Assembly: GCF_000967725.1 (NCBI RefSeq)
Contig: NZ_JXYE01000002.1
Location: forward strand, 186,001 to 250,000
Direction of reading: 5' to 3'
Origin: Loktanella sp. S4079
GTDB lineage: Bacteria; Pseudomonadota; Alphaproteobacteria; Rhodobacterales; Rhodobacteraceae
Length of the DNA stretch: 64,000 bases
Positions 45,721 through 56,412 of the stretch are shown here, in pieces. The position numbers were made by a program, and so were the translations under genes. The notes below the pieces were generated by a model. That model searched no databases. It saw only the letters and a list, made by a program, of their open reading frames with translations, and was not told the DNA's origin. The first letter of the stretch is position 1, and the number at the start of each line of letters is the position of its first letter.

Positions 45721-47847
45721 ATGACAGATAAGAAAACTTGGGAAGAAATCGCCACCAAAGAACTGCGTGGCAAGCCCTTGGAAGCGCTGAATTGGGATAC
45801 GTTAGAGGGGATCGCGGTAAAGCCACTCTACACCGCCGAAGATACCGCAGACCTGCCGCATATGGGGGGCATCCCCGGTGCCGCCCCCTTTACCCGTGGG
45901 GTAAAGGCGACGATGTATGCTGGTCGCCCTTGGACGATCAGGCAATACGCAGGTTTCTCGACCGCCGAAGAATCGAATGCATTTTATCGCAAAGCGCTGG
46001 CAGCGGGTCAGCAGGGGGTTTCTGTGGCCTTCGACCTAGCCACCCACCGAGGCTATGATAGCGACCACGAACGTGTCGTTGGTGATGTCGGTAAGGCAGG
46101 GGTTGCCATTGATAGCGTCGAGGACATGAAGATACTGTTCGACGGTATCCCGCTGGATAAGGTCAGCGTGTCGATGACCATGAACGGTGCAGTCATTCCA
46201 ATTTTGGCCAATTTCATCGTCACCGGCGAAGAACAAGGGCACGACAGATCGCTTTTGGCAGGCACTATTCAAAATGACATTCTAAAAGAATTCATGGTGC
46301 GCAATACGTATGTTTATCCGCCCGAGCCTTCGATGCGGATCATTGCGGATATCATTGAATACACCTCGAATGAGATGCCGAAGTTCAATTCGATTTCGAT
46401 TTCTGGCTACCACATGCAAGAGGCGGGTGCGAACCTCGTTCAAGAGCTTGCGTATACGTTGGCAGATGGCCGTGAATACGTGCGCGCGGCGATTGCGCGT
46501 GGTATGGATGTCGATAAATTCGCGGGGCGGCTTAGCTTCTTCTTCGCCATCGGGATGAACTTCTTTATGGAGGCGGCCAAACTGCGCGCGGCACGTCTTT
46601 TGTGGTCGCGGATCATGGAAGAGTTCGAACCAAAGAACCCGAAATCATCAATGTTGCGGACCCACTGCCAGACCAGTGGCGTTTCCTTGCAAGAGCAGGA
46701 TCCATACAACAACGTGATCCGCACCGCTTATGAGGCGATGGCGGCCGCGCTGGGCGGTACACAATCGCTGCACACCAATGCACTGGACGAGGCGATTGCG
46801 CTGCCAACTGAATTTAGCGCCCGGATCGCGCGGAATACCCAGCTTATCTTGCAAGAAGAGACCGGGATCACCAATGTCGTCGATCCTTTGGCTGGGTCTT
46901 ATTACGTGGAGAGCCTGACCAATGAACTCGCCGAAAAGGCATGGGCGTTGATCGAAGAGGTCGAGGAAATGGGCGGGATGACCAAAGCAGTGGCCTCTGG
47001 GATGCCAAAGCTGCGGATCGAAGAAACTGCAGCGCGCCGTCAGGCCGATATTGATCGCGGTACAGAAGTCATTGTTGGGGTGAATAAATATCGCAAAGAC
47101 AAAGAAGACCCGATCGACATTCTGGATATCGATAACAACGCCGTTCGCGAGGGGCAGGTCAAACGTATTGCCGGAACCAAAGCGGCCCGCGACAGTGCGA
47201 CCGTCGAGGCAGCGCTGAGCGAACTCACCCGCCGTGCAAGCGAAGGCGGAAATCTTTTGGAAGCTGCAGTCGAAGCCGCGCGCGCCCGCGCCACAGTCGG
47301 AGAGATCAGCATGGCAATGGAGAAGACATTTGGTCGGCACAGAGCCGAAGTGAAAACGCTGGCAGGCGTTTATGGCGCTGCCTATGAGGGCGACGAGGGC
47401 TTTGCTGAAATTCAGCGCAGCGTCGAAGCCTTCGCCGAGGACGAAGGGCGTCGCCCACGTATGTTGGTCGTCAAAATGGGACAGGACGGTCACGACCGTG
47501 GTGCCAAAGTGATCGCGACCGCTTTTGCAGACATCGGGTTCGACGTTGATGTTGGCCCGCTCTTCCAAACCCCAGCCGAGGCCGCGCAAGACGCAATAGA
47601 TAACGACGTGCATGTGATTGGGATTAGCTCTCAGGCGGCAGGGCACAAGACCCTCGCGCCGCAGTTGGTGCAGGCGCTCAAAGATGCAGGTGCCGAAGAT
47701 ATCATTGTAATCTGTGGCGGCGTAATCCCACAGCAGGACTATCAGTTCCTGTATGATAATGGTGTCAAAGCGATCTTTGGGCCGGGGACCAATATTCCTA
47801 TTGCGGCCCAGGATATTTTGAAACTGATCCGCGAAGCACGCGCCTAA
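45721..47847 (+). CDS. scpA: Methylmalonyl-CoA mutase
   Basis: The 708-residue single-chain enzyme has a TIM-barrel catalytic domain (about 1-550, with [16 protein letters not shown]) and a C-terminal B12 domain with the DxHxxG motif (D589, H591, G594 in GQDGHDRG). It isomerises (R)-methylmalonyl-CoA to succinyl-CoA, finishing propionyl-CoA assimilation. The epimerase that must supply the R isomer is not in this window. Confidence 0.97.
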   Translation: MTDKKTWEEIATKELRGKPLEALNWDTLEGIAVKPLYTAEDTADLPHMGGIPGAAPFTRGVKATMYAGRPWTIRQYAGFSTAEESNAFYRKALAAGQQGVSVAFDLATHRGYDSDHERVVGDVGKAGVAIDSVEDMKILFDGIPLDKVSVSMTMNGAVIPILANFIVTGEEQGHDRSLLAGTIQNDILKEFMVRNTYVYPPEPSMRIIADIIEYTSNEMPKFNSISISGYHMQEAGANLVQELAYTLADGREYVRAAIARGMDVDKFAGRLSFFFAIGMNFFMEAAKLRAARLLWSRIMEEFEPKNPKSSMLRTHCQTSGVSLQEQDPYNNVIRTAYEAMAAALGGTQSLHTNALDEAIALPTEFSARIARNTQLILQEETGITNVVDPLAGSYYVESLTNELAEKAWALIEEVEEMGGMTKAVASGMPKLRIEETAARRQADIDRGTEVIVGVNKYRKDKEDPIDILDIDNNAVREGQVKRIAGTKAARDSATVEAALSELTRRASEGGNLLEAAVEAARARATVGEISMAMEKTFGRHRAEVKTLAGVYGAAYEGDEGFAEIQRSVEAFAEDEGRRPRMLVVKMGQDGHDRGAKVIATAFADIGFDVDVGPLFQTPAEAAQDAIDNDVHVIGISSQAAGHKTLAPQLVQALKDAGAEDIIVICGGVIPQQDYQFLYDNGVKAIFGPGTNIPIAAQDILKLIREARA

Positions 47848-47922
47848 AAGCTTCGCGGCTTGCATCGCATTTGAAATGCCGCTTTGGTGCGCTCAATTGA
47901 TCGCATCAAAGGGCTATTTCTG

Positions 47923-48522
47923 ATGTTTATTCTGGACCATCTGGCCGTTGGGGCTGAATCGTTAGATGCAGGGGTGGCTTGGGTCGAAGACCGGCTAGGT
48001 GTTGCGCTGCAACCCGGTGGACACCACGAGAAATACGGTACTCACAATAAGTTGCTGGGTTTGGCCGATGGTCTGTACCTAGAGGTGATCGCAAAAGACC
48101 CGCATGTAAACCCACTTGCTGGGCATTCATGGTTTGATCTTGATCGGTTTTCGGGGCCGCCGCGTGTGGCGAATTGGATTTGTCGGGCGGATGTTCCATC
48201 GGCATACGCAAATCATGCTGGACCCGTTCAACAGCTATCTCGGGGGGACCTGCGTTGGTCGATTACCGTTCCGGGTGACGGTCGCCTGCCATTTGGTGGT
48301 GGTTTCCCGACATTGCTGAAATGGGCTGATGGGATCACGCCACCATCGCAGTCTTTGCCGCCCTCAGGTCTGCGCCTGATCGAATTCGTGGTGATCCACC
48401 CAGAGGCCGCGATGTTGCAGGGTCTCATCCCAATTAATGACCCGCGCATCCGGTTTGAACAGGGTGAATCAAGCTTTGTTGCCCGATTTGAGGGCCCCGA
48501 TGGAGTAAAAGAACTATCATGA
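47923..48522 (+). CDS. Glyoxalase_3-like VOC-family protein
   Basis: ATG 47923 gives 199 residues. The MFILDHLAVGAESLDAGVAWVED beginning (shown in part: FILDHLAVGAESL) resembles the Glyoxalase_3/Glyoxalase-like VOC group rather than methylmalonyl-CoA epimerase. It has early and late His/Glu positions that could hold a metal. It may be a dioxygenase- or lyase-like enzyme. The stop overlaps the GNAT start (ATGA). Confidence 0.7.
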   Translation: MFILDHLAVGAESLDAGVAWVEDRLGVALQPGGHHEKYGTHNKLLGLADGLYLEVIAKDPHVNPLAGHSWFDLDRFSGPPRVANWICRADVPSAYANHAGPVQQLSRGDLRWSITVPGDGRLPFGGGFPTLLKWADGITPPSQSLPPSGLRLIEFVVIHPEAAMLQGLIPINDPRIRFEQGESSFVARFEGPDGVKELS

Positions 48523-48986
48523 TACGTGCCGCGACTGACGCTGACGCCCCCGAGGTTGCAGAGATTTGGAATAGCGCAATTCGGGATACGACTATAACCT
48601 TTAACCCCGATGAAAAATCCGTCGCCGAGGTGGCGGAGCTGATCAAAAATGCCTGTTTCGTATGGGAATACGAAGGCCGTGTATTGGGGTTTGCCCGGTA
48701 TTTTCAGTTTCGTGGTGGGGCTGGGTATCGTTTTACTGTTGAACATACGATTATGCTGCACCCCGATGCACAAGGCCAAGGGGCAGGGCGCAAATTGATG
48801 GATGCGATTTGTGCGGATGCCAAAGCCGCTGGGATGCATACGCTCTTTGCTGGCTGTAGCGGTGAAAATCCGGATGCGGTGCGCTTTCATGCCGCGCTTG
48901 GGTTTCAAACGGTTGCAACGCTTCGCGAAGTCGGGTTCAAGTTTGGCCGTTGGATCGATCTGGTATTGATGCAAAAGCACCTGTGA
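48519..48986 (+). CDS. GNAT N-acetyltransferase (phosphinothricin acetyltransferase-like)
   Basis: The 155-residue protein has the acetyl-CoA motif A, HPDAQGQGAGRKLMDAI (about residues 81-97), and the AGCSGENPDAVRFHAALGF helix-loop of the Pat/MddA group. These acetylate the amino groups of phosphinothricin, methionine sulfone or the like. It overlaps its neighbours on both sides or nearly so. Confidence 0.85.
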   Translation: MIRAATDADAPEVAEIWNSAIRDTTITFNPDEKSVAEVAELIKNACFVWEYEGRVLGFARYFQFRGGAGYRFTVEHTIMLHPDAQGQGAGRKLMDAICADAKAAGMHTLFAGCSGENPDAVRFHAALGFQTVATLREVGFKFGRWIDLVLMQKHL

Positions 48987-48997
48987 AAGGAACGCAT

Positions 48998-49678
48998 ATG
49001 TCAATCTGGACGCGCATTGCCGAAGCGCTTGCTGCCCTGACTGCGGGTGAGGGGCTTTCTGCTGTTTTTGAAAAACTGCGGACGACTCCGGATCGGACTG
49101 TTGCTTTTGCGATTGCCGTAATCGCCTTGGGTGCAAAGATGGCCAAGGCTGACGGTATCGTAACCCGCGACGAAGTAGTCGCATTCCGCGAGGTCTTTGT
49201 CATTCCACCGGAAGAAGAGGAAAACGCAGCACGCGTCTTTAATTTGGCGCGGCAGGATGTTGCTGGCTACGAGAGCTACGCGCGTCAGATCAAGGCGATG
49301 TTTGGCGACGATGATCGTCCGCTTTGTCACCTGATGGAAGGGTTGTTTCAAATCGCGATGGCCGACGGGGTGTACCACCCGAAAGAAGATGATTTCCTGC
49401 ATCAGGTTGCCGAGATTTTTGGGTTCGACGAACGCCGTTTTCGCGGAATTCGCGCCCAATTCGTCGCCGGGGCCGAGCGTGACCCATATGATGTTTTAGG
49501 TATCGCATCCGACGCGACCATTGATGAGGTCCGTACAGCGTGGCGCAAATTGGTGCGTGAAACCCATCCTGATCAGATGATTGCGCGTGGTGTTCCCGAA
49601 GAGGCGGTCAAGCTCGCTGAACGGCGGCTCGTTGCGATCAACCGCGCTTGGGAAGAAATCCAAGGCAGCCGCGGATGA
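48998..49678 (+). CDS. TerB plus J-domain (DjlA-like) protein
   Basis: ATG 48998 (AAAGGAACGCAT upstream) gives 226 residues. Residues of about 30-150 form a TerB fold with acidic metal-binding pairs (KADGIVTRDE, MADGVYHPKED). The C-terminal J domain (about 163-225, YDVLGIASDATIDEV) has the HPD tripeptide (THPDQM) that stimulates DnaK ATPase. It resembles DjlA without its membrane helix. The stop overlaps the next ATG by 4 nt. Confidence 0.87.
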   Translation: MSIWTRIAEALAALTAGEGLSAVFEKLRTTPDRTVAFAIAVIALGAKMAKADGIVTRDEVVAFREVFVIPPEEEENAARVFNLARQDVAGYESYARQIKAMFGDDDRPLCHLMEGLFQIAMADGVYHPKEDDFLHQVAEIFGFDERRFRGIRAQFVAGAERDPYDVLGIASDATIDEVRTAWRKLVRETHPDQMIARGVPEEAVKLAERRLVAINRAWEEIQGSRG

Positions 49679-50673
49679 GAATTGCGACCTATAATGTCGA
49701 ATGGTTCAACAATCTGTTCGGCGATGATGGCAGTTTGCTTGATGATGATGCCTGGTCGTCGCGTTGGAACGTAACGCGAGCGCAGCAGTTGGCAGCGCTC
49801 GCGGATGTTTTCACCGCGCTTGATGCGGACGCTGTGATGATCATCGAGGCACCGGACACTAGCCCGCATCGTCATACGGTTACGGCGCTCGAACAATTTG
49901 CCGCGACTGTTGGGTTGCGCGCGCGTTCTGCCACCATCGGTTACCCAAATGATACGCAACAAGAAATCGCGCTTTTGTATGATCCGGATGTGATCAACGC
50001 TACGCATGATCCAAAGGCGTCGCCAAAGTACCCTCGCTTTGATCAGACATTTGCGATGGATTTGGATGTCGATGCTGCGCCAGAACCGATACGATGGTCC
50101 AAGCCGCCGCTTGAACTGGCGCTGACAACGCCTGTCGGGGATTTTCGGATGATTGGTGTGCACGCCAAATCCAAGGCCCCTCATGGTGCACGAAACGACG
50201 CCGAAGCGATCCGCATCTCAATCGAGAATAGGCGCAAGCAACTCGCTCAATGTGTCTGGTTGCGTGGCCGCGTCGAAGACCATCTGATGGCTGGTGATGA
50301 CTTGATTGTCATGGGCGATTTTAATGATGGTCCCGGTTTGGACGAATACGAAAAACTATTTGGCAGATCTGGCGTCGAAATCGTCCTTGGTGAAGGCAAC
50401 GGGACGCAGCTTTTTGATCCACATGCCCGGCTCGCACTGAGCCGTCGGATCGGGGCGTCGCCCACCACGGCGCGCTTTAAGCGTAAGGGACAACCCTATC
50501 TGCAAGCACTGCTGGATTACATTATGGTGTCGCCGGGTGTGCGCGACAAAAATCCACGCTGGCAAATTTGGCACCCGTTCGATCATCCTGATTGTTATGA
50601 AAATGAACCGCTGCGTAACGCGCTGCTGACCGCATCGGATCACTTTCCTGTGGTGCTGGATATTCCCAGCTAG
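49675..50673 (+). CDS. Endonuclease/exonuclease/phosphatase-family protein
   Basis: The 332-residue protein has the EEP fold: RIATYNVEWFNNLF at the start, MIIEAPDT, HAKSKAPH and MGDFNDGPG in the middle, and SDHFPVVLDI at the end, with the metal-binding and catalytic residues of DNase I-like enzymes. It may act on nucleic acids or phospholipid heads. It is coupled to the TerB-J gene and converges with ppx, whose stop lies directly adjacent. Confidence 0.83.
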   Translation: MRIATYNVEWFNNLFGDDGSLLDDDAWSSRWNVTRAQQLAALADVFTALDADAVMIIEAPDTSPHRHTVTALEQFAATVGLRARSATIGYPNDTQQEIALLYDPDVINATHDPKASPKYPRFDQTFAMDLDVDAAPEPIRWSKPPLELALTTPVGDFRMIGVHAKSKAPHGARNDAEAIRISIENRRKQLAQCVWLRGRVEDHLMAGDDLIVMGDFNDGPGLDEYEKLFGRSGVEIVLGEGNGTQLFDPHARLALSRRIGASPTTARFKRKGQPYLQALLDYIMVSPGVRDKNPRWQIWHPFDHPDCYENEPLRNALLTASDHFPVVLDIPS

Positions 50674-52221
50674 TTACTTGGTGAATTTCACTGTTGGTGT
50701 GGCGCCCAGTGCACTGGCCAGCGCGGCAAAACGTGACTCGGCGACCTCTCCGTACAGAGGTTTGGCATGCGCGGTCAGGATCAGCTGTAATTCTGCAGAT
50801 TTTGCTTTCCACTTGAGCTTACCCGGCGGCTCATCTGCCGACAGCCAAAGCATAGCGCCAAGGCGCAACGCTTTGCCTAATACCTCGGCCTCTTTGATTT
50901 GCGCGGGCTCAAGCATTTCAAACAGCGGGGCAAACCGTGTTTTATCTGTTTTGTTGGTGTAGCGGTTCATGAGCGCGAGACCCAACAGCACACGTTCATA
51001 GTGCTTTAGGCCGCCCAGATTAGCGCGGGTCGCGTTGTCGAAGGTGACCTCTGCGCGGTAATCGGGATGGGCGCGCCAGCTTACGTCATGCAATAGGCAT
51101 GCCGCCTTTATGATGCGTTTACGCTGCCAATTCGCGCGGGGAAACAGCGGCTTAACAAAGTCGTATAGCAACCGACCAAAGCCGGGCAGCCTTGCGTCTT
51201 TGGCCTCGGCGAAACGGCAGGCCTCGATCAACGGATCGCGGTCACGCAGCTCACGTGGCATTTGTTCGAACAGCATGCCCTCGCGAATACCATAAGATGA
51301 AATTGCGACATCTTTGGGTTTAAAAGTCCGCATCAATTCCTTGAGCACAATAGAGGCAAGAGGCACCAGCGACATCCGGCTATCGGAAATGTTGCAACGT
51401 CCGCGCAGATCCTGAAGGTCTGATTCTGCGATGTATTTCGCTGTCTTGCTGATTTGGCGCGATGACATGCGGTATTCATGTAAAACAGTCAGCGGATAGT
51501 TCCGACGCTCCATATCGACACGCGCGATTGCGCGCCAAGACCCACCGACCAAAAACAGCCGCATCCCGGTTTCATTGCCCATCTCATCATGAAGCCGGGC
51601 CATGGTTTCGCGCACATAGGCCTTAACCGCCTTTTTGCCTCCCTTAATCTCGCGGAGTTTGAGCGGGCCAAGCGCAGAGGTCACGCGCTGCCCGACGCGC
51701 CCTTCGGCGAGGTCAGCTAACTCCATCGACGACCCGCCAATATCGCAGACCAGCCCATAGCTGCCGGGCCAACCTAGCAAGACACCTTGGGCCGATAGGC
51801 GTGCTTCTTCTTTGCCGTCAATGATCCACAGTTTCACGCCCGTTTCGCGTAGGATTTCGTCACGGAAATCTTGGCCGTCGCTTGCCTCACGGACGGCGGC
51901 TGTGGCGACCGCAGTGAGTGGGAGAATCCCCATGCCTTCGGCGAGCGCGGCAAACCGGCGGATTGCTGACAGGGCGCGTCTGCGGCCCTCGGGGTTGAGA
52001 TGTCCAGTTTCGGACAGCCCGGCGCCCAAGGCGCACATGATTTTCTCGTTGTAGAAATACGCAGGAGAACGCGCCGCACCGTCAAAGACGACCAACCGCA
52101 CCGAGTTCGACCCCACATCAATTACGCCAACGCGGCTCAGGTTTTTGGCCGCAGGATCTTCGAATAATGGTCGGCCAAAGGGACCCCAATCAATGGTGTC
52201 CGGATCTGGTTGTGTCGTCAT
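50674..52221 (-). CDS. ppx: Exopolyphosphatase/GppA-type phosphatase
   Basis: The 515-residue Ppx/GppA enzyme has the ASKHA fold: GVIDVGSNSVRLVVFD (about residues 32-47), GLVCDIGGSSMELADL and the C-terminal HD-like domain (LLHDVSWRAHPDYR). It cleaves terminal phosphate from polyphosphate or pppGpp. It lies 33 bp after ppk. Confidence 0.9.
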   Translation of the reverse strand: MTTQPDPDTIDWGPFGRPLFEDPAAKNLSRVGVIDVGSNSVRLVVFDGAARSPAYFYNEKIMCALGAGLSETGHLNPEGRRRALSAIRRFAALAEGMGILPLTAVATAAVREASDGQDFRDEILRETGVKLWIIDGKEEARLSAQGVLLGWPGSYGLVCDIGGSSMELADLAEGRVGQRVTSALGPLKLREIKGGKKAVKAYVRETMARLHDEMGNETGMRLFLVGGSWRAIARVDMERRNYPLTVLHEYRMSSRQISKTAKYIAESDLQDLRGRCNISDSRMSLVPLASIVLKELMRTFKPKDVAISSYGIREGMLFEQMPRELRDRDPLIEACRFAEAKDARLPGFGRLLYDFVKPLFPRANWQRKRIIKAACLLHDVSWRAHPDYRAEVTFDNATRANLGGLKHYERVLLGLALMNRYTNKTDKTRFAPLFEMLEPAQIKEAEVLGKALRLGAMLWLSADEPPGKLKWKAKSAELQLILTAHAKPLYGEVAESRFAALASALGATPTVKFTK

Positions 52222-52254
52222 TGGAACTCCGCCGTTTACCTTTTCAGGTATCGG

Positions 52255-54423
52255 TCAATCGTCCGTATGCGTCAACCTTGGTACGTCAGATGCCCCTGCT
52301 GATCCACGCCCGGAAAGCGATGGATTTTCCATAAAGAACCGGTGGCAGTTGAATGCAAATTCACCCTCGGCAACTGTTGCTCGGGTAAAGCTGCCGTCGG
52401 GCCCCATGATCCAGCTTTGCGCAACGTCAGCCATATTGGCGGCCATGACTTGACCGACGATTTGTGCTTTGACGGTGGCGTTTTTGATCTCGACCAAGGT
52501 TTCGACGCGACGGTTTAGGTTTCGCCCCATCCAATCGGCCGAGCTGATATAAACCTTGGCTTTTTTGGAGGGCAGTTCTGATCCGTTGCCAAAACACACG
52601 ATCCGGGAATGCTCTAGAAACCGTCCCACGATAGATTTGACGCGGATATTTTCGGACAATCCTTTGACGCCGGGGCGCAAGCCGCAGATGCCACGAATGA
52701 CGAGACTGATTTTCACGCCCGCCTGTGAAGCAGCATAGAGCGCGTCGATCACATCGGATTCGATGAGTGAATTCATCTTTGCCCAAATCATCGCAGGCTT
52801 GCCTGCGCGCGCGTTTTCCGCCTCTGCCGCGATCCGGTCCAACAGGGTTTGCTTTAGGCTGAGGGGCGAAATTGCGAGGTTTTCGAGCGTTTCAGGTTGC
52901 GCATAACCTGATAGGTAATTGAACACTTTGGTCGCATCGCGGCCCAGTTTGGCATCGCAAGTAAACAAGCTAAGGTCTGTATAAATACGTGCGGTGATCG
53001 GGTGATAGTTCCCGGTGCCAAAATGCGTGTAGGTGACCAATTTGTCGCCCTCGCGGCGGACAACGGTACTGATCTTAGCGTGGGTTTTGTAGTTGAGAAA
53101 ACCGTACACCACATGGGCGCCCGCACGTTCGAGCCGCCGAGATTGCCGAATGTTGGCTGCCTCGTCAAAGCGTGCTTTTAGCTCAACCAGTGCCGTGACC
53201 GATTTTCCGTCCTCCGCCGCCTCGCAGAGCGCTTCGACAATTGGTGAGCGTTTTGATGTCCGGTAGAGCGTCTGTTTAATCGCAACAACATCAGGGTCAC
53301 GTGCCGCCTGCTGAAGGAAACGTACCACCATATCGAATGTTTCATAGGGGTGGTGCAGCAGCATGTCCTTTTGACGGATCGCCGCAAACATATCACCGTC
53401 GTGATCCTGCACGCGTTCAGGCACACGCGGCGAAAATGACGGCCATAGTAAATCGGGGCGGCTTTCTAGGACCAGTTCGCTCAGGTCGGATATCCCAATC
53501 ATCCCGTCAACTTCGACAACGGCCTCGGACGTGACGTGCAATTCCGACATGATCAGCGTTTGCAACGCTGCCGGGGCCTCGGCCGAAATTTTCAGCCGAA
53601 CAACCTCGCCTCTCCGACGGCGTTTCAGTGCGACCTCAAATTCACGCACGAGGTCTTCGGCTTCGTCTTCGACCTCGAGGTCGCTGTCGCGCAGAACCTT
53701 GAACGCGCAGTTTCCTTTGACCTTATAGCCTGGGAACAACTGCCCAATATGCAGCAAGAGCAGTTCTTCGAGCGGCAAAAACCGGTTGCCCTGTGCGGTA
53801 GGCAGCGCGATGAACCGGTCGATTTGCGCAGGTACTGGCAGCAGTGCACGCAGCCCACGTTTATCGCTGGGGCGTTCAAGTTGCAGCGCCAGAGCGAACC
53901 CTTCGTTCGGGATAAACGGAAAGGGGTGCGCAGGGTCGATCGCCAAGGGCGATAGCACCGGAAAGACCTGTTCCAAAAACACGTCTTCAAGATAGCTGAT
54001 GTCTTCTTTTGTTAGCTGATCACGGGTCAGCAGGTGGATGTCTTGGGTCGCCATTTCCTCTTGGAGGGCGGTAAAAACTGTCTGCTGACGGGCCATCAAA
54101 CGCCGTGCATCCGCATCGATGAGCACAAGCTGTTCGGCGGGGCTAAGACCGTCAAGCGCAGGGGTCACGTTACCGGCATTAGCCAACTCGCGTAGACCCG
54201 CGACGCGGACGCTGAAGAATTCATCAAGGTTCGTTGCGGAAATCGACAAAAAGCGCAGCCGCTCGAGCAGCGGAACACGTGGGTTTTCGGCCTCTTCCAG
54301 AACACGCCAGTTGAACCCAAGCCAGCTGAGTTCGCGGTTTACGAAGCGGGCAGGGGTGGATGGGTCAATGTCGCATGCGGCGGCCGGGGGAAAATCGGCG
54401 TCGAGAAAGTTTGATATGTTCAT
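52255..54423 (-). CDS. ppk: Polyphosphate kinase 1
   Basis: The 722-residue Ppk1 has the N domain, the head domain and two PLD-like catalytic domains. H474 in GTGNYHP is the autophosphorylated histidine, and KTHAKI and [11 protein letters not shown] are other conserved segments. It makes polyphosphate from ATP. Together with ppx it sets polyphosphate levels. Confidence 0.96.
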   Translation of the reverse strand: MNISNFLDADFPPAAACDIDPSTPARFVNRELSWLGFNWRVLEEAENPRVPLLERLRFLSISATNLDEFFSVRVAGLRELANAGNVTPALDGLSPAEQLVLIDADARRLMARQQTVFTALQEEMATQDIHLLTRDQLTKEDISYLEDVFLEQVFPVLSPLAIDPAHPFPFIPNEGFALALQLERPSDKRGLRALLPVPAQIDRFIALPTAQGNRFLPLEELLLLHIGQLFPGYKVKGNCAFKVLRDSDLEVEDEAEDLVREFEVALKRRRRGEVVRLKISAEAPAALQTLIMSELHVTSEAVVEVDGMIGISDLSELVLESRPDLLWPSFSPRVPERVQDHDGDMFAAIRQKDMLLHHPYETFDMVVRFLQQAARDPDVVAIKQTLYRTSKRSPIVEALCEAAEDGKSVTALVELKARFDEAANIRQSRRLERAGAHVVYGFLNYKTHAKISTVVRREGDKLVTYTHFGTGNYHPITARIYTDLSLFTCDAKLGRDATKVFNYLSGYAQPETLENLAISPLSLKQTLLDRIAAEAENARAGKPAMIWAKMNSLIESDVIDALYAASQAGVKISLVIRGICGLRPGVKGLSENIRVKSIVGRFLEHSRIVCFGNGSELPSKKAKVYISSADWMGRNLNRRVETLVEIKNATVKAQIVGQVMAANMADVAQSWIMGPDGSFTRATVAEGEFAFNCHRFFMENPSLSGRGSAGASDVPRLTHTDD

Positions 54424-54480
54424 AATTGCCTTATGTGCCGCATCTGTTGCGACTTTGTGACAATTATCGCGATCCGCCGG

Positions 54481-55134
54481 TCAGTTGTCCAGCAAATCAC
54501 CTGCAAGGGATTTATTGATCTTGCGCCCGGTGGCCAGCGCAGCTTCGTCTAGTCGGGCAACGATATCGGCCGCAGCCGCAAAGGATCGCTCAATGCGCGT
54601 CGTGAGATATTGAACCAAGGCCGGTTTGGGCATGATCTGCCGATCCGCAAATAGCTTCATGATCAAGGCTGACAAAAGCGCGTCATCCGGATTTTCGATT
54701 TGCGTCACTGTTGTGGCTTGCATGCGGCTGGCAAGGTCGGGCAGGGCGACGGGCCAGCGGCTTGGCGCGCTTTGCGCGGTCATCAACAACGTCCCGCCCG
54801 TGTTACGCAGGTGATTGTGCAGATGGAACATCGCTTCTTCAGAATTCTGGGGCAATTGTTCCATATCTTCGACAATGACGAATTTGGTGTCGGTTTGAAA
54901 ATCCGGGGTGATATCGCTTGCCGAGATTTTTTTGGCGTCAGTCTGGATCTGAAAGATACGCGCCAAATGGCTTTTGCCACAGCCGGTGGGGCCCGCAACC
55001 ACGAGCTTGCGATCTGGCCACGATTGCGGCGCAGTCAGCATCGCAAAGGCCTGTGCATTGGCGCCCGATACGAAAAAATCGTTCGGTCCCAGCGCAACAC
55101 CTGTTGGCCAGTTAAATGTCAGTTGATCCGCCAT
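54481..55134 (-). CDS. hdaA: DnaA regulatory inactivator HdaA-type protein
   Basis: ATG 55134 gives 217 residues. It is a DnaA-like AAA+ domain without the DNA-binding domain: P-loop AGPTGCGKSHLA (about 47-58), Walker B FVIVEDME. Alphaproteobacterial HdaA helps turn off DnaA after initiation by ATP hydrolysis with the sliding clamp; the QLTFNWP start fits a clamp-binding QL motif. It follows the AI-2E permease by 2 bp. Confidence 0.85.
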   Translation of the reverse strand: MADQLTFNWPTGVALGPNDFFVSGANAQAFAMLTAPQSWPDRKLVVAGPTGCGKSHLARIFQIQTDAKKISASDITPDFQTDTKFVIVEDMEQLPQNSEEAMFHLHNHLRNTGGTLLMTAQSAPSRWPVALPDLASRMQATTVTQIENPDDALLSALIMKLFADRQIMPKPALVQYLTTRIERSFAAAADIVARLDEAALATGRKINKSLAGDLLDN

Positions 55135-55136
55135 AG

Positions 55137-56240
55137 TTATTCGTCCGTGGATAATCCGCGATAGAGCCGCCCGCTTTTGTAGTGCTCTATCCCATATCGT
55201 GTCAGGACGCCAATCACTGCAGCAAGCGGAACCGCAACAAGCATACCGACAAATCCAAAGAGCGACCCGAATACAGACAGCGCAAAGAGCAGCCAAACAG
55301 GGTGCAATCCAACCGACCCGCCAACCAGTTTAGGGGTTAGAATATTCCCTTCGAGGAATTGCCCAAAAAAGAATATCCCCGCGACAATGCCGATCCGTAG
55401 CCAGTTTGTCGTGACGGTCACGGTCTCACCGTCGATTACTTCGGTGCCGCCCCAGAACTGAAACAGCGCGAGCCCAACCGCCAGAACACCACCGACCAGT
55501 GCCCCGACATAGGGGATAAATGTGACCAGCCCGGCGATAAATCCAACGATCAGCCCGAATTTCAAACCCGCAATCATCAGGGCTACGGCATAATAGGTCC
55601 CCAAGATCAGACAGACGGTTCCTTGGCCGCGAATAAACGAAGCCAAGGTGCGATCGATTTCGCGGGCTAATTTGCGCACCGTGCCCACGTGATCGCGCGG
55701 TAATAGCTCGTCAATCCGGGCTGTCATATTGTCCCAGTCCAGCAGCAGATAAAACGCAACGACGGGCACAATTACCAGTAGGATAACAACATTCAGCAGG
55801 CCAATTGCGGAACTTAGTATCCCGTTTATCAGCTCGCCGCCTTTGGATTGGATTGCTTCTCCAATTGCCAAGAGTTGTTTATGGACCGTGCTTTCTGAAT
55901 CGACGAGCGACGGGAAGCGTTCTGTCAATGCATCGCGTAAGCGGCTAAATAGTTCAGGCGCGGTATCAATCAACTGTGTCGTTTGCGAAATCAGGGTCGG
56001 GATCACCAATAGGATCAGCAAAATGAACAAGACGACCGCAACCAACGTAATTACTGTCACCGCCGCCGCACGGCTAAGCCCCGCTTTTTCCAACCGATCT
56101 GCAACCGGGTCAAAACAATAGGCAATTGCCCCGCCCAGAACAAACGGCAGGATCACATCGCCCAAGAACCAAAGCACGACAAGCAATACAGTTGCGACGA
56201 TTCCCCAGTATTTTGCCTGTTGTTGAATCGGTAATGCCAT
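55137..56240 (-). CDS. AI-2E family transporter
   Basis: The 367-residue membrane protein has about seven to eight helices and the AI-2E family's central soluble domain and [19 protein letters not shown] pore motif (about residues 236-254). Some members export AI-2 or exchange Na+ for H+; the role of this one is not known. It starts a run with hdaA. Confidence 0.9.
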   Translation of the reverse strand: MALPIQQQAKYWGIVATVLLVVLWFLGDVILPFVLGGAIAYCFDPVADRLEKAGLSRAAAVTVITLVAVVLFILLILLVIPTLISQTTQLIDTAPELFSRLRDALTERFPSLVDSESTVHKQLLAIGEAIQSKGGELINGILSSAIGLLNVVILLVIVPVVAFYLLLDWDNMTARIDELLPRDHVGTVRKLAREIDRTLASFIRGQGTVCLILGTYYAVALMIAGLKFGLIVGFIAGLVTFIPYVGALVGGVLAVGLALFQFWGGTEVIDGETVTVTTNWLRIGIVAGIFFFGQFLEGNILTPKLVGGSVGLHPVWLLFALSVFGSLFGFVGMLVAVPLAAVIGVLTRYGIEHYKSGRLYRGLSTDE

Positions 56241-56412
56241 CCGCTTTCCTCGATTGTTTCGTCATTTAGATGCGGTATGGGACCTGCCAGCGCAAGAGCA
56301 GCGCATAAAATTGCACCATATTGCTGTTGATTTGGACACATGTCAGCGCTTGATAGGCGCGGACGCGCGGATTACACCCGTGCTAACTCGTTTTACTAGG
56401 AAGGTCACCGCA

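Noticed and set aside
47923..48522. Calling the VOC protein methylmalonyl-CoA epimerase
   Set aside because: The sequence and length fit Glyoxalase_3 proteins, and the epimerase motifs are not seen.
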